A DNA stretch of 64,000 bases from Hyaloscypha bicolor E. Its lineage: Eukaryota > Ascomycota > Leotiomycetes > Helotiales > Hyaloscyphaceae. Below, in pieces: positions 1 to 13,917 of the stretch (position 1 is the stretch's first letter; every line of letters begins with the position of its first letter). A program made the translations under genes and the position numbers. The stretch lies in the NCBI RefSeq assembly GCF_002865645.1, contig NW_020194558.1:1178001-1242000 (forward strand), in the 5' to 3' direction. A model generated the notes under the pieces. The model did not search any database, was not told where the DNA came from, and worked only from the letters and a program-made list of their open reading frames with translations.

Positions 1-1098
1 ATAATATTTTAACTAGAACCTTTTTTATTTTAGTTTCTTTAAAAATATTATTAATTTCCTAAACTTCTAAACTTAAAATAAATTTTTTTATAAGAAATTC
101 CGGTATTTTCCTATTTTCTCTAATATTACTACTAGTTATAATACCAGGTTCTATTTTTTTTATATTTTTAGTTTCTTATTTTATATTATTTAATTTTTTA
201 ATTCTAAAAGCTTAGAATTTTTAAACTATTACTTTTTTCTATTTCCCGGTATTTTTTTAAAAATAAAATAATTATAATAATATAAATATTCTAGTTATTT
301 TTAGAATTAGTAAATCTTCTATTTTATAAATTACTACTTTTATATATAATATTTGTTTTTATTTTTATTAAGAATAATTAATTAAATAGAATTTTTAGAG
401 CTTTTTTAATTAAAAAAAACATATTTTTATATTTTATTTTATTTATAACCTTAGTTCTAAGCTTTATTATTTCTATAAATCCGAATTTAGCTTTAGTAAT
501 AATAAATATTATATATTATTTTACTAATATTTCTAGAGATCTTTTCGGGGAAAATATTAATATTAGTTCTAGTATTAATTATTTCTTTATATTTAATACT
601 TCTTTAAAGTTCTTAAAATACGAATTAGAAATATAAAGATTATATAATATATTTATAAGCTAATAATATTTAAATATTAATATTATTACTTTTAAATTAA
701 ATAATTTTATTAGTATTAGATATCTAAACTAATATTTCTAATTTCTTAAATATTCTATTTATTATATAAGTTATAGCTACTAGTTCTGTAAATCTTTTAA
801 TATATCTAATTATATTTAATATAATAGTATTTTCTATTTATAAAATAGTAAAATAAGAAGTATTATTCTTAATTTATTAGTTTTAAAATATAATAGCTAG
901 ATCTAGTATTTTTAAAATATTAATAAGTATTCTTATTTTCTTTTAAGTTTTTAGAAATAAAATAATTATTTTATTTAGTAGTTTTATTAGAATATTATTA
1001 ATTTTAGAAATCTTATATTTATTATAGTTAAGAATATACTAATTTCCTAATTTATTCTATTTATTTCTGGAAATATTAATATTTATATTTTTGGCTAG
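1..1098 (-). mobile_element. Gypsy element B, internal fragment (right of it interrupted by A)
   Basis: This RIP-degraded sequence reads as the reverse complement of the internal region of element A at about 4230-5330. For example, the block around 100-160 matches A near 5170-5230 inverted, and the block at 541-640 matches A near 4660-4750 inverted. Homology stops at 1098, exactly at the 5' LTR of A, and resumes on the other side of A at 10962. B is therefore an older, oppositely oriented member of the same Ty3/gypsy family that served as target for A. No open frame survives. Confidence 0.8.
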
Positions 1099-1401
1099 TA
1101 TAGTATAGTAGACTATACTTATCGAAAATCGCATTATTTTAGCGGTTTTGAGGTTTAGGTTATATAGTAAAGGCCGCGGCCTTTTATATATAACTTGCGG
1201 AAATTATATAAGAAAGCTAGTTTTTCTATAAACTTAGATAATAATTCTTTATAAGTATTTAATTAATTAAGCTTTTATATATTATATATTATTTATACTT
1301 TACTATTTATACTTTTAATTTATTATTTTGCTATTAAGTTACGTTTTATACTCTAATATACTTTATATGGGTTTTTATTTTATTATAGTTTTCCTCTTAT
1401 A
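1099..1401 (+). repeat. 5' LTR of element A
   Basis: Aligns base for base in length with 10659-10961. It begins TA where the other LTR begins TG, and it is far more C-to-T / G-to-A mutated than its partner. The 16-bp perfect palindrome AAAGGCCGCGGCCTTT survives intact near 1160-1176. Confidence 0.88.
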
Positions 1402-4400
1402 TATTTTATAATAAGTAATACAGGAAGAATAGAAACTTTATAATCAAGGTAATACTCTTATAAAATTCTGAGAGATATCTATAAGGCAGATTATTAGCTT
1501 AGTAAGTTAGGGAAGAAAAGAGCTATTATAATACTTTAAGCCTAAGGCTAAAATATTAAGGATATATAAGTATTAATCTTAGTATCTCATATTAATTTCC
1601 AATATATCCAGTGACTTGAATACAGGTTAGCTACAAGATATAGTTACTAGTATAGTATATAAGAGTAGTAGAAATAGAGGCTAATTATAGAAAAAAAAGA
1701 AGTAAAGGAAATAGAATAAGAAATATTATACTAAAATAGTATAAGTTAGACCTTAGTTAGAATTAGACTTTAGTACTCGGAAATAAAGTTATACTATTAA
1801 TTTATATATTATTTTTAGTTATAGTAAAGGCCGGAATTAAAATAGCTTTAATCTTAATAATAAAGCTTGCTTCTAAATTCAAAAAAGATATCTAAAAGAG
1901 AAAATACTCTCAAATTTAAATAAAATAATAAACTAGAATTAGAAATAAGAATTAAAAAAAAATCGGAAATAAGAAATTATATAAATAAACTAGAGAAGCT
2001 TCTAGAAAAAGAAATAGATATTAAGTAAAGAAAGAAAAGAGAATTTAGAAAAGTCAGAAAAATTAGTAAAATTATATTTATTATTTTTATTATTATTTTT
2101 AATAGTATTAATAGATATACCTAGTTTAGTAAAATTAAGGGAAAATACTATAAGTATTAAGCTAAAGAAATAGAAAAGAAAATATAAGTAATAGAAATAA
2201 GACTAGAAAAGCTATTATTTTATTACTACTAATACTAAAACTCGAACCTTAATTATATCTATTATTATTAACCGGTTTCTTTCTAATTCTGGTTCCTAAA
2301 TTAAAAGATATACTTAAATAAGAAGTTAGTTTTTTAGGAATTTTATTAGTAAAAATCTCAGGTACGGAAATTCTATAATTAATTATAGAAGAAATTATTA
2401 AGATTAATATAGCTGAGAATAAGTATATACTAGTATTGGGTTTAAACCTATTATTTATAGAAGCTCCTAAAGTACTATGGTTTTAGGGAAGTAATATCTT
2501 TATATTTTTGGAATAGTATATAAATATATATAAGAATTATTATATTTCTAATAATACTAAAAGAGAGAGAATTATTTATTATATTTCTCTTATTTATAAG
2601 AATTAGATTAAGGCTATACTAGAGTATTATATTAATAATTCAAGAGATTACTAAAAGACTAAGTTCTTTAAGGCCTTACTAAAGGAATTCCGAGAATATA
2701 ACTAGGAAATACTTAAAATTAGTTACGACTTTCTTAATTAGATTATTATATAAGCCTAGAATAAAGAAATCTTATTTAAGTCTTATATTAATATATTTAA
2801 TAAAATATTAAAGAAATTACTAAAAAAAATAAAAAAATAAATGAAATTATTTAGTATCGAGAATTTATAAAAGAATTATTTATTTTAGTAAGAGATTATA
2901 TTCTTAAGAATATAAACTTTAAGCTTATAAATATTTCTATTTATAAATATAATAAGATATATAAGAAAGTAGTAATATTTTATTAGTATAAAAAGAAGAA
3001 ATATTATTTTAATATTATTAATAATCTAGATATATCTAGACTTAGATAAGAATATTTAAATATAGTAGTTTATAATATGGTTCCTAAACTAGAAAATAAT
3101 TATTTCTTACTAATTCTTTCTATTATATTTCCTGAAACTATTATAGATATAAGTAAGAAAAGAATCTAGCCTATAGCTAATTATATGAAACCTATTAAAA
3201 GTAGTAAACCTAAAAGAAATAATATTAACTTGCTAATAAGAAGTCTAGAAAAACTATTTATTATTACTATAACTAATAAGAATCTATAAAAATAACTTAA
3301 TATAGCTATTATTATAATTCGAGAGAATATTTATAGCCTGCTTATATAGCCTAGCTAATTATAATAAGTATAATAGTATTAATAGCCTAGTAAATATAAT
3401 TCGAGTCTTTATATAAAATATACTAGAAGTTATAATAAAAGTTATAGAAAATACTATAGTAGCTATAGTAGTCGAACTAGAATAAGTAAAAGATCTAGAT
3501 AACTATATTTTAGAGGAAGTTAGTCTTAAGTATAATTAGAAAATACTACTTAAATTAATATAGCTTATAATATAAACCTAGAACCAAGAGAACGAATTTG
3601 CTATAGGTATTATAATAGGAATAAGAATAATAATATTAATCCAGAATATATTTATATCTTTTAGTTTTATTATTTATTAATAAAAGAACTTATAAACTAT
3701 AAATATACTTACTAATTTAATAGAAAATAATATAAAGAACTATTTAAGCCTAGATAAGAAAGTATTTCCTTTTTTCTTACTAGTAAGTACTAGTAGTTTA
3801 ACTAAATTATTTCCCAAGTTCGAGAAAAAGAATTTAATTATAACTTAAATACTTAACCCAAAAATATCTAGAAATTAATAGGAAATATCTAGTTTACTAG
3901 GCAAAAAAGAAAAAAGGAAACTAGCTAACCGGAATCTATATATAAAAGCAAGTAAGTTATATTTAGGAAATCTAAATAATTACTTTGCCTTAGAGAAAAT
4001 TATATTAGAATTACTAATACTTTAGGTTCTAGAATTAATAAATAATACTAAGATTTAGCTATAAATAGTATTTCTATTAATATTATAATAGGTTCCTTAT
4101 TAAGAAAAAAGAGAAAAGAGATAGAAATAGCTAAAAAGGTTTTCTAAAAATAAGCTAGAGCAGAAAAGAAGCTATTTTATATAAGAGGCCAGAAAAATAC
4201 TATTCTAAGAAATAATAGATAAGGAAATAGCCTAACTAAAAATATAAATATTAATATTTCCGGAAATAAATAAGATAAATTAGAGACCTAATATACTCTT
4301 AATTATAATAAGTATAGAATTCCTAAAGTTAATAATATTCTAATAAAACTACTAAAGAAAGTAATTATCTTATTTCCGAAAACTTAGAAAAAAACGAGAA

Positions 4401-4900
4401 TACTTATTAATACTTTAAAAACGCCAGATCTAGCTATTATATTTTAGAACTAATAAATTAAGGATAATATTTCCTATTTTATTATCTTATAAATAGGAAA
4501 TACTATTATATTAAATATAATTAAATATACTAGAAAATCTATAGAACTAGTAGTTATGGCTTATATAATAAATAAAATATTTAAGAAATTAGAAATACTA
4601 GTTCAGGTATCTAATACTAATAGAATTATTTGATTTAAAGATAATAGTATTAATATTCGAATATTATATAAGCTTTATATTTCCGATTTATATTTCGAGG
4701 ACCTTAAGAAAATATTAAATATAAAGAAATAATTAATATTAGAGCTAAAGTTAATATTTTTCCTAAAAAGATTTCTAGAAGTATTAGTAAAATAGTATAT
4801 AATATTATAGATTATTAAATATTTATTATTACTAGAATAGAATTTGGATTTATAGAAATAATAAAGCTTAGAGCTAAAATTATAAATAAAGTAGGATATA
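1402..4900 (+). pseudogene. gag region of element A (RIP-degraded)
   Basis: No open frame remains. The assignment rests on position: it lies between the 5' LTR and the polymerase region. Conceptual translation around 3590-3650 gives a Cys/Tyr-rich patch near CYRY that could be an eroded zinc knuckle, but spacing is not canonical, so I do not claim it. The same region is present inverted in B (10962-13660), which confirms it as part of the repeat unit rather than unrelated filler. Confidence 0.55.
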
Positions 4901-7900
4901 AAGATATATTCTTCCTAATTAAAAAAGCTCTAAAAATCCTGCTTAGTTAATTATTCTTAGTAAAAATAAAAATAAATATTATATATAGAAGTAATAATTT
5001 ATAAGATAAAAGATTTACTAATTCTAAAAATAACTAGAATACCTATATTATTATAATTATTTTATCTTTAAAGAATACTAGAAAGCAGAAGAAAGTAATA
5101 GTTTAAAAATACTAAGCTTCCAAAATTAAGGAATTAAATAATATAAAATAGGAAACTAAAGATAAAGAGGAAAAATAGAGCCTGGTATTATAATTAATAA
5201 TAATATTAGAGGAAATAAGAAAATACCGGAATTTCCTATAAATTCTTTTATTTTATATTCAGGAATTTAGGAAATTAATAATATTTTTAAAGAAACTAAA
5301 GCAGAAAAAGCTCTAATTAGAGTATTATTAAGAGTAGTTCTGGAATTAATAGAAAAAGAAGTAAAAAGAATATTAAATAAAGATATTTCTAAAGAAGAAG
5401 TAAAGTAATATCTCTTAATAATAAAGAAATATATTCCCGAAGCTAAGGAATATTAAATTCAAGACTAGAAAGAATTCTGGAATATATAAGAGCTTAAGAA
5501 AGATATATTAAAATACTAGACGAAAAAACACTCTTTATACCTAACTAGGAAAGAGCTAAGTAAGAAGGTTATAAATTTCGGAGATTAGATAAAAAAAGTA
5601 CTAGAGAAAATAGCTATAGCTCTTAAAGAAAAGAATAATAATTATAGTTTATTCCTAATTACGAGAATATATAAAATAAAGAATAAAAAGGTTTAACTAG
5701 TAAATACTAATAATAGAACTAGAGAAGACCCTAGTAAATATCCGGACTAGTTTAAAAGATCTAAAGCTAGAAAATATTTATAGAAATATACTAGGAAATA
5801 TAAGAACTATCTTTTACTAAGAATATTAGCTATTCTAAGAGATTTATAACTTATTCCGGAATGTTTTAAATAATTAAATATTAGTAACTGGCTTTAGGAA
5901 AAGAAACTAGCTATATTCCGAGAATTAATAATTAATTAAGAAAGTACTATTATATTTAATTAGAAAGAAATAGGAAAGGTCTATAAGAATATTAGCTCTC
6001 CTATTCTAATTAAGACTATTAAGTATAAAGCCTAGTAAGAAAAGAATTTCCCATATCCTAAAGCTCTAGTACTAGTAATAGTAAAAATACTATTAGAATA
6101 TCTAGATTATAGAATTCTTAAGAAATATAATAGACCTTACCGGAATTTATAGTTCTTAGTTATAAAGAAGATTACTGGAACTTATAAACTAATTAATACT
6201 ACTATAAAAATGAATTTAGTAATTTTATAAGATACTAACTTATTCTTATTTACTAATAAGATCTCAGAGTAATTTACTAGATATATTTATATTTCTCTAA
6301 TTAATTTCTTTTCTAGATATAATTAACTTATACTAGATACTTATAGTAGAGATTTAATTATATTTATAATACCTCTAAAACTATTAAGAATAACTATATT
6401 ACCTCAAAGAGCTACTAATTCCGTTATATAGTTTATATAGGTTATTATAACTATTCTGGAAAATCTATTTCCTAAAATTACTATATTATTTATTAATAAT
6501 ATTAGAGTTAAGAGACCTTATATAAAGTATAATAGATAGCTTATTTTATTCGGAATTCGGTATTTTATATTTAAATATCTTTAAAATCTAGATATAACTT
6601 TAGATAAAGTTAAATAAGCTAAAGCTAGTATAAGAGAAAAATCATAGTTCTATTATAATAATATAGTTATTATTGGCTTTATCTATAGAATACTTGGAAG
6701 AAGTCTTTCGAGTTCAGGAATTACTAAGATCTTAAGATAGAAATATTATAATAATATAACTAAAAGTAAGGTATTTATCGGAATTATTATTTACTACTAT
6801 ATTTAAATTAAAGGCTTTATAATTATTACTAAATCTATTTACTACTTAATAAGAAAGGATATAATATAAAACTGGAATAATAAATAAAAGCAAGCTATAT
6901 AAATCTTTTAGGAAAAGCTTACTATTACTCTAATACTTTATAAGTTATACTATAATTTATTAGAAAATTAGGGAATAATTATATTAGTAGTAGATACTAG
7001 CCTAAATAGATAGGGCAGAACTCTTAGTTAATATAATAATAAAGGAAAAAAGAAAGTTATATAATATGAGTCTGAAATCTGAAATAATACTAAACGGAAA
7101 TATAATATTACTAAGAAAGAATACCGAGGGCTAGTAAAATATTTATAGAAAGTATAATTCTGGCTATATAGAGTTTACTTTATCCTTAAACTAGATACTA
7201 ATATACTTGTTATATAGCTAAATAAAGCAACTACGGATCTTCCTAAAGCTCTAATTACTTACTAGCTAGTATGAATTTAGTTATTTAATTTTAAAATCAA
7301 GTATATTAAGGGAATTAAGTATACTATTACTAATGAATTATTGAGATATCTATAGTAAAAAGGTAATACTAAAGATAATAAGAATATTAATAAATAATTA
7401 GTAATAAAGCTTAATACTATTAAAATAGTACTTATTAGATAGAAAATTCGAATAAAAGAAGCAGTTCCGGTTTAGTTATATAATATTATTTTAAGAAATT
7501 AGATTCCTAAAACCTTTATTAGATATTTGGATAATAGTATTTAGTTACTAGAAATTAATAATTAAAGCCTTATTATATCTAGAAGTAAATTAGTAATATT
7601 AAAAAATAATAAAATCCGGAAGTTATATAGTAAAGGCTATAGTTTTTTATATATAACCTCTAGTAAAATAGTAAATAATAATACTAACTTTTATATTTTA
7701 CTTAATAATCTAATTATTTTATTAGATTCCTTAAATAATAGCTATTTCGAATAATACTAGAATATTATATAATATTTTATAATACTTTCTAGACTAGAAG
7801 AAATATCTAGAGCCGAGTTTTAAAAGTTAAGTAAAGAAGCTTTAAATTATAATATAAGAGATTAATTACTATAGAAAGTTATATCTAAAGTATACTTACC

Positions 7901-9000
7901 TTAACTTATTATTAATAATTAAGAATAAAGAGAAATTATTATTAAAGAGCTATATAATAAGATTAGATATACCGGAAAAGAAAGCACTTTTTACTTAGTA
8001 GCTAGTTACTATTACTAGAAAGGTTATTATAACTATATACGGAAATATATTAATACTTGTAAAGTTTATTAGTATAAGAATAAAAGAAGATAAGAAAAAG
8101 CTTTATATCTAATAAAAGCTATATTTCTTTTCTATTACCTTGGGATTAATATAGTTAAACTACTAGACTATAAAGGATATAACTTACTAGTTATTACTAG
8201 AGACGACTTCTTAGGGTAAATTAAAGCCAGATCTTTAAAAAACCTAACTAGTAAGAAGATTACTAAATTTATTTAGGAAGAAATTATTTGCAGGTATAGT
8301 TTATTTAGATAACTTAAGATAAATAGTAAATCGGAATTTAAAGAAATAGTAATTCAGGAACTTAATAAACTAGGAATTAATAGAATTATTATTTTAGCCT
8401 ATAATTCCAAAGGAAATAGTATAATTAAAAGAGGATATTAACTAATTATTTAAATACTTATAGTACTTATAATAGATAGAAAGAAGCCTTAAATAGATTT
8501 ACTATTATATATTCTATTTACTAACCGAGTTATTATATATAAACTAACTGGATTTACTTTCTTTTATATAATCTATAATAAAGAAGCTATATTACTTATA
8601 GAAATACGCTTTCTAATCTAGAGAATACTTAGATAAAATAAAGTTTATAATAAAGAAATACTTCTAGAAATATATATAAAATAAATATAGATAAGAAATA
8701 AAGATATTAAAGAAGCTAGAATAAAGAAAAACAGATAATACCGAAAGAGAAAGAAGTAATTTAATATTACCTACTAGATTTATATAAAGCCTATTTCTAA
8801 AAAGAATCTAGTTCTTATATATAATATTAAATTAATAGATTAAAACAAGTTAAGGAATATAAAGCTACTATATTACTAGCTTGGCCCGTATAGAATAAGA
8901 TATATAGATTAACTAAAAGAATACTATATACTAGAAGAGCTTAATAATACTATACTTTAAAGAATATATACCGGAAATTGACTTAAATAGTTTATTAAAA
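4901..9000 (+). pseudogene. pol relic of element A: RT, RNase H, integrase
   Basis: Conceptual translation with stops ignored shows a Ty3/gypsy polymerase. The RT N-terminal motif LINTTIKMN lies near 6190-6227. The catalytic FIDD box reads FINN near 6488-6502 (GAT to AAT). An RNase H start VVDTS lies near 6985, followed by the connection region to about 7330. The integrase core begins near 8180 with TRDDFLG. The second catalytic Asp reads INSKSEF (D to N) near 8320, and the third block reads KGNSIIKR (E to K) near 8410. The RT-RH-IN order marks Ty3/gypsy rather than copia. All catalytic losses are transitions expected from RIP. Confidence 0.8.
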
Positions 9001-10641
9001 GAAATAAATTCTGGTATTTCTCTAAAAACGAAATTAATAATAAGTATATATCTATAAATAAATATTTTAAGATAGATATAAAACTAGAAAAGAAAGTAGT
9101 TATAAAGTACTATAAGTAAAATAGTATTTAGGAGATTAAGAAAGCTACTAGTATTATTATATATATTCTAGAGTTACTGGAATTAGAAAGAGCGAAATAC
9201 ATTTCCTTTATAGAAGACTAGGAAGAAATATCTAATAATAGGAACTTTTCTTAACCTGGAATAAAGCTTATTATCTTTAATTTCTTATATATCTTTTAAA
9301 TTTTCCTTCTAACTATTATTTATAATCTTTAGAGAATATTATTATTAGATTATTATTTTGGAAATTAGATAAGCTTTATTATTATTTATTTCTTATTATT
9401 ATTTAATTATTATTACTAGATAGTATTCTTAATATATGAAATTCTATTATTAGATCTTAGGAATTAAATATAAAGGATTTCTTTTAGTATAAAAATAAAT
9501 AGGGAATTAAAAGATTATTTTACAGACTCTTGATTCCGAACTATAGTAATAAATAGTAATTATATTTAGAATTAGGGAAAGAAGAAAAGAAGAAATATAG
9601 CCTTTTATATATATCTTACTAAGATAGGAATCTTTTAGAAGCTTTACTTGCCTTTTTAACTAGTTATTCTTATAACTTATACTAGTCTAAAGCTTGACTA
9701 TAATATCTATAGATCTCGACTTTAACTTGAATTACTATTATAAGTTTCCTTATAATATTCAAACAAATTTCCTAATTAGGAGTTATATATAAATAGAATA
9801 GATAAACTAGAAGCCCTATAAGAGAAAAGAGAAACCTTATTAAACCTAATAGATATTTCCAAAAATACTTAATAATATATAATTCTAGGAATCTCTTGGA
9901 TATTAGATAAACTAAATCTGCTTATTTAAAGCCTATCTTATACTAGAAAACTCATTTCCTTTTTAATATAATTATAGCTATTCTCAAAACTCATACTAAG
10001 GCTTGGTTAGTATATTATATATTCCTATTTCTATAAAGAACTTCTCTAGTATAGAACTCATTCTCTAATTATAATACTATTTTATTACTAGAAACTAATT
10101 ACTTCTTTAAAAAGCTAGTATAATTCGCTAATTCTTACTATTAATCTATTTATTACTATTAAATATTATCTAAATAATTCCCATATTCTTAATACTAATT
10201 CAGAATACCTAATCTCTCTATATTTTATATTAACTTTAATATTAACTATTCCAAACTTAATAATAGTACTATAAATCTCATTTATACTATCTTATAGTTC
10301 TTCTTTCTACGATTTCCGAAGTATTTAATATTATTTTTGTAAATATAGATATTATTTTAAAGTCCTAACCAACTAAATAGTTTTATACTATATAAAGCCG
10401 ACTTTAGTAAATACTAAATAAAAGCGAATTAGTTTCGGAAGAGATATAAATTAGTTTCGGAAAAAGTAATACCTTATTCTAAGTCATTCCTTAATCCTGT
10501 TATTCTGACTTTCTTTCTATTAATACTCACTTTATGTTTTTCCAATATCTTTAGTATACTTATATACTTTACCGTTTATATATTCCCTATATTATTTCCT
10601 TTCTTTTATACTATTTCTTGAGTTAATAGAAACGTCTCCAA
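9001..10641 (+). other. 3' internal non-coding tail of element A
   Basis: About 1.6 kb between the integrase relic and the 3' LTR. I recognise no domain. Composition becomes progressively less AT-extreme from about 10380 toward the LTR. Confidence 0.5.
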
Positions 10642-10658
10642 ATAAATAGGGGGTCGGA
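10642..10658 (+). other. Polypurine tract of element A
   Basis: The purine-rich run ATAAATAGGGGG with TCGGA lies directly before the TG start of the 3' LTR at 10659, the expected place for the plus-strand primer. Confidence 0.6.
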
Positions 10659-10961
10659 TGTGGTACGGCAGGCCGTACTTATCGAAAATTGTATTATTTT
10701 GGCGGTTTTGAGGTTTAGGTCATATGGTAAAGGCCGCGGCCTTTTATATGTGACTTGCGGAAATCATATAAGAAAGCTGGTTTTTCTATAGACTTAGATA
10801 ATAATCCTTTATAAGTATTTAATTAATTGAGCTTTTATATACTATATACTATTTATACTTTACTATTTATACTTTTGATTTATTATTTTGCTATTAAGTT
10901 ACGTTTTGTGCTCTAGTATACTTTATATGGGTTTTTGTCTTATTATAGTTTCCCTCTCATA
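10659..10961 (+). repeat. 3' LTR of element A
   Basis: 303 bp. Starts TGTGGTACGG and keeps many G/C positions that are A/T in the 5' LTR. Contains the palindrome AAAGGCCGCGGCCTTT near 10720-10736 and ends CTCTCATA immediately before the CTAG duplication. Confidence 0.88.
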
Positions 10962-13917
10962 CTAGGCTATTTTCTTATTTATTATTTCTTAAAATAATAT
11001 TCTTCTAGCCTCTTATATAAAATAGCTTTTTTTCTACTTTAACTTATTTTTAGAAAAACTCTTTAATTATTTCTCTTTCTTTTCTTCTTCTTTTTAATAA
11101 GAAATCTATTATAATATTAATAGAAATACTATTTATAACTAAATTCTAGTATTATTTATTAATTTTAAAACCTAAAATATTAGTAATTCTAATATAACTT
11201 TCTCTAAAATAAAATAGCTATTTAAATTTCCTAAATATAGCTTATTTATTTCTATATACAAATTCTAATTAGTTAATTCCTTTATTTCTTTCTTGTCTAG
11301 TAAACTAGATATTTTCTATTATTCTCTAAATATTCTTAAATTATACTTTTAAGTTATAATTAAATTAAATTACTAGTATTTATTAATAAAGAAAAAGAAA
11401 AAATCTTTTATCTAGATTTAAATAGCCCTTTATATTATCTTTTATTAAATTAGTAAACATATCTATAATTTATAAGCTCTTTTATTAATAACTAATAAAA
11501 TTAAAAAATATAAATATATTCTAGATTAATATTTTTATTTTTATTTCTATTATAGTATTTATAATAAATTTATTTTTTTGGTTTTAGGTCTATATTATAA
11601 GCTATATTAATTTAAGTAATATTCTCTAATTATATTTAAAACTAATCTTTTTTAGAATATAATTATTTAGATTTTTTACTTATTCTAGCTTAATTATTAT
11701 AGCTATTATAACTTCTAGTATATTTTCCCTAAAGACCCGAATTATATTTACTAGACTATTATTTCTATTATAGTTAGCTGAATTATATAAATAAATTATA
11801 GATATTTTCCCTAATTATAATAGTAACTATATTAAGTTATTTCTATAGGTTTTCTTAAGTTATAGTAATAATAAATAGTTTTTCTAGGCTCTTTATTAGC
11901 TAATTAATATTATTTCCCTTAAGTTTACTACTTTTAGTAAGTTTTATATAATTAGTTATAGGCTAGGTTTTCTTTTTACTTATATTTATAATAGCTTTAG
12001 AAAATATAATAGAAGAAATTAATAAAGAATAATTATTTTCTAATTTAAAAACTATATTATAAATTATTATATTTAAGTACTCTTATTTAAGTTTAGATAT
12101 ATCTGGATTATTAGTAATATTAAAATAATATTTCTTTTTTTTATACTAATAAAATATTATTATTTTTTTATATATTTTATTATATTTATAGATTGAAATA
12201 TTTATAGGCTTAAAATTTATATTTTTAAAAATATAATTCCTTACTAGAATAAATAATTTCCTTATAAATTCTCAATATTAAATAATTTTATTTATTTCTT
12301 TTTTCTTTAGTAATTTCTTTAATATTCTATTAAATATACTAATATAAAACTTAGAAGAAATCGCTTTATTTTAGGCTTATATAATAATCTAATTAAAAAA
12401 GTTATAGCTAATTTTAAGTATTTCCTAATTATATTCTCGGAATTCTTTTAATAAGGCCTTAAAGAACTTGGTTTTCTAATAATTTCCTGAATTATTAATA
12501 TAATATTTTAATATAGCCTTAATTTAATTCTTATAAATAAGAAAGATATAATAAATAATTCTTTTTTTCTTAGTATTATTAGAAATATAATAGTTTTTAT
12601 ATATATTTATATATTATTTCAAGAATACAAAAATATTATTTTCCTAAAACTATAATATTCTAGAAGCTTTTATAAATAGTAAATTTAAATCCGGTATTAA
12701 TATATATTTATTTTTAGCTATATTAATTTTAATAATTTTTTCTATAACTAATTATAGAATTTCTATATTTAAGACTTTTACTAATAAGATTTCTAAAAGA
12801 TTAATTTCTTATTTAAATATATTTTTTGGTTTAGGAACCGGAATTTAGAAAAAGATAGTTAATAATAATAGATATAATTTAGATTTGAGTTTTAGTATTA
12901 ATAATAATAAAGTAATAGCTTTTCTAGTTTTATTTTTATTACTTATACTTTCTTCTCTATTTTATTAGTCTAATATTTATAATATCTTTTCTTAACTTTA
13001 CTAAACTAGAGATATTTAATAGTATTATTAAAAGTAATAATAATAATAATAAATTTAATTTTACTAATTTTACTAATCTTTCTAAATTTTATTTTTTATT
13101 TTTTTATTTTTCTAAAAGCTTTTCTAGGTTATTTATATAATTTCTTATTTCCGATTTCTTTTTAATTCTTATTTCCGGTTTCTATTTATTATTTTACTTG
13201 AAATTAAAAATATTTTTTCCGGATTCAGAAATAAGCTTTATTACTAAAACTAAAGCTATTTCTATTCCGGTTTTTATTATAACTAATAATATAACTTTAT
13301 TTCTATATACTAAAGTTTATTTCTAACTAAAGTCTAACTTATACTATTTTAGTATACTATTTCTTATTTTATTTCTTCTATTTTTTTTCTTTTTATAATT
13401 AGTCTCTATTCTTATTACTTTTATATATTATACTAGTAATTATATTTTTATAACTAACTCGTATTTAAGTTACTAGATATATTAGAAATTAATATAAGAT
13501 ACCAAGATTAATATTTATATATTTTTAATATTTTAGTTTTAGGTTTAAAATATTATAATAGCCTTTTTCTTTCTAAATTTACTAAGGTAATACTTTGCCT
13601 TATAAAAGTATTATCTTAATTATAAAATTTCGAACTTCTTATATTATTTATTATAAAATATATAAAAGAAAAACTATAATAAAATAAAAAACTATATAAA
13701 ATATACTAGAATATAAAATATAAATAATATATAATATATAAAAGCTTAATTAATTAAATATAAACAAGAAATTATTATCTAGAATTATAAAAAAGCTAGA
13801 TTTTTTATATAATTCCCGTAAGTTATATATAAAAGGCTCTAGCTTTTATTATATAACTAAAATATTAAAACTATTAAAATAAAGCGATTTTAATAAAGTA
13901 TAGCTTACTATATTATA
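10962..13917 (-). mobile_element. Gypsy element B, 5' part (gag region and LTR)
   Basis: Reverse complement of A from about 4235 back to its 5' LTR. The block at 10970-11040 matches A 4170-4235 inverted, and 12100-13600 matches the gag region inverted. It is the continuation of the fragment at 1-1098, severed by insertion of A. The rest of B lies outside the window to the left. Confidence 0.8.
13661..13917 (-). repeat. LTR of element B with internal deletion
   Basis: Aligns to the reverse complement of the A LTR but is 257 bp instead of 303 bp. About 46 bp are missing in the interval corresponding to the TATTTTGCTATTAAG segment of A. Strongly RIP-mutated: even the central palindrome region reads AAAGGCTCTAGCTTTT. 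Confidence 0.75.

Larger units (their letters stand above)
1099..10961 (+). mobile_element. Full-length RIP-degraded Ty3/gypsy LTR retrotransposon (element A)
   Basis: A 9.86-kb element bounded by two co-linear 303-bp LTRs. Between them lie a gag region, then RT, RNase H and integrase in Ty3/gypsy order, all on the plus strand and full of stops. The left flank ends in GGCTAG and the right flank begins CTAGGCTA. Removing A and one CTAG rejoins B to match the uninterrupted homologous sequence inside A itself (4226-4250 inverted). The target-site duplication is 4 bp, or 5 bp if one G-to-A change is allowed. The element must be non-functional as it stands. Confidence 0.88.
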
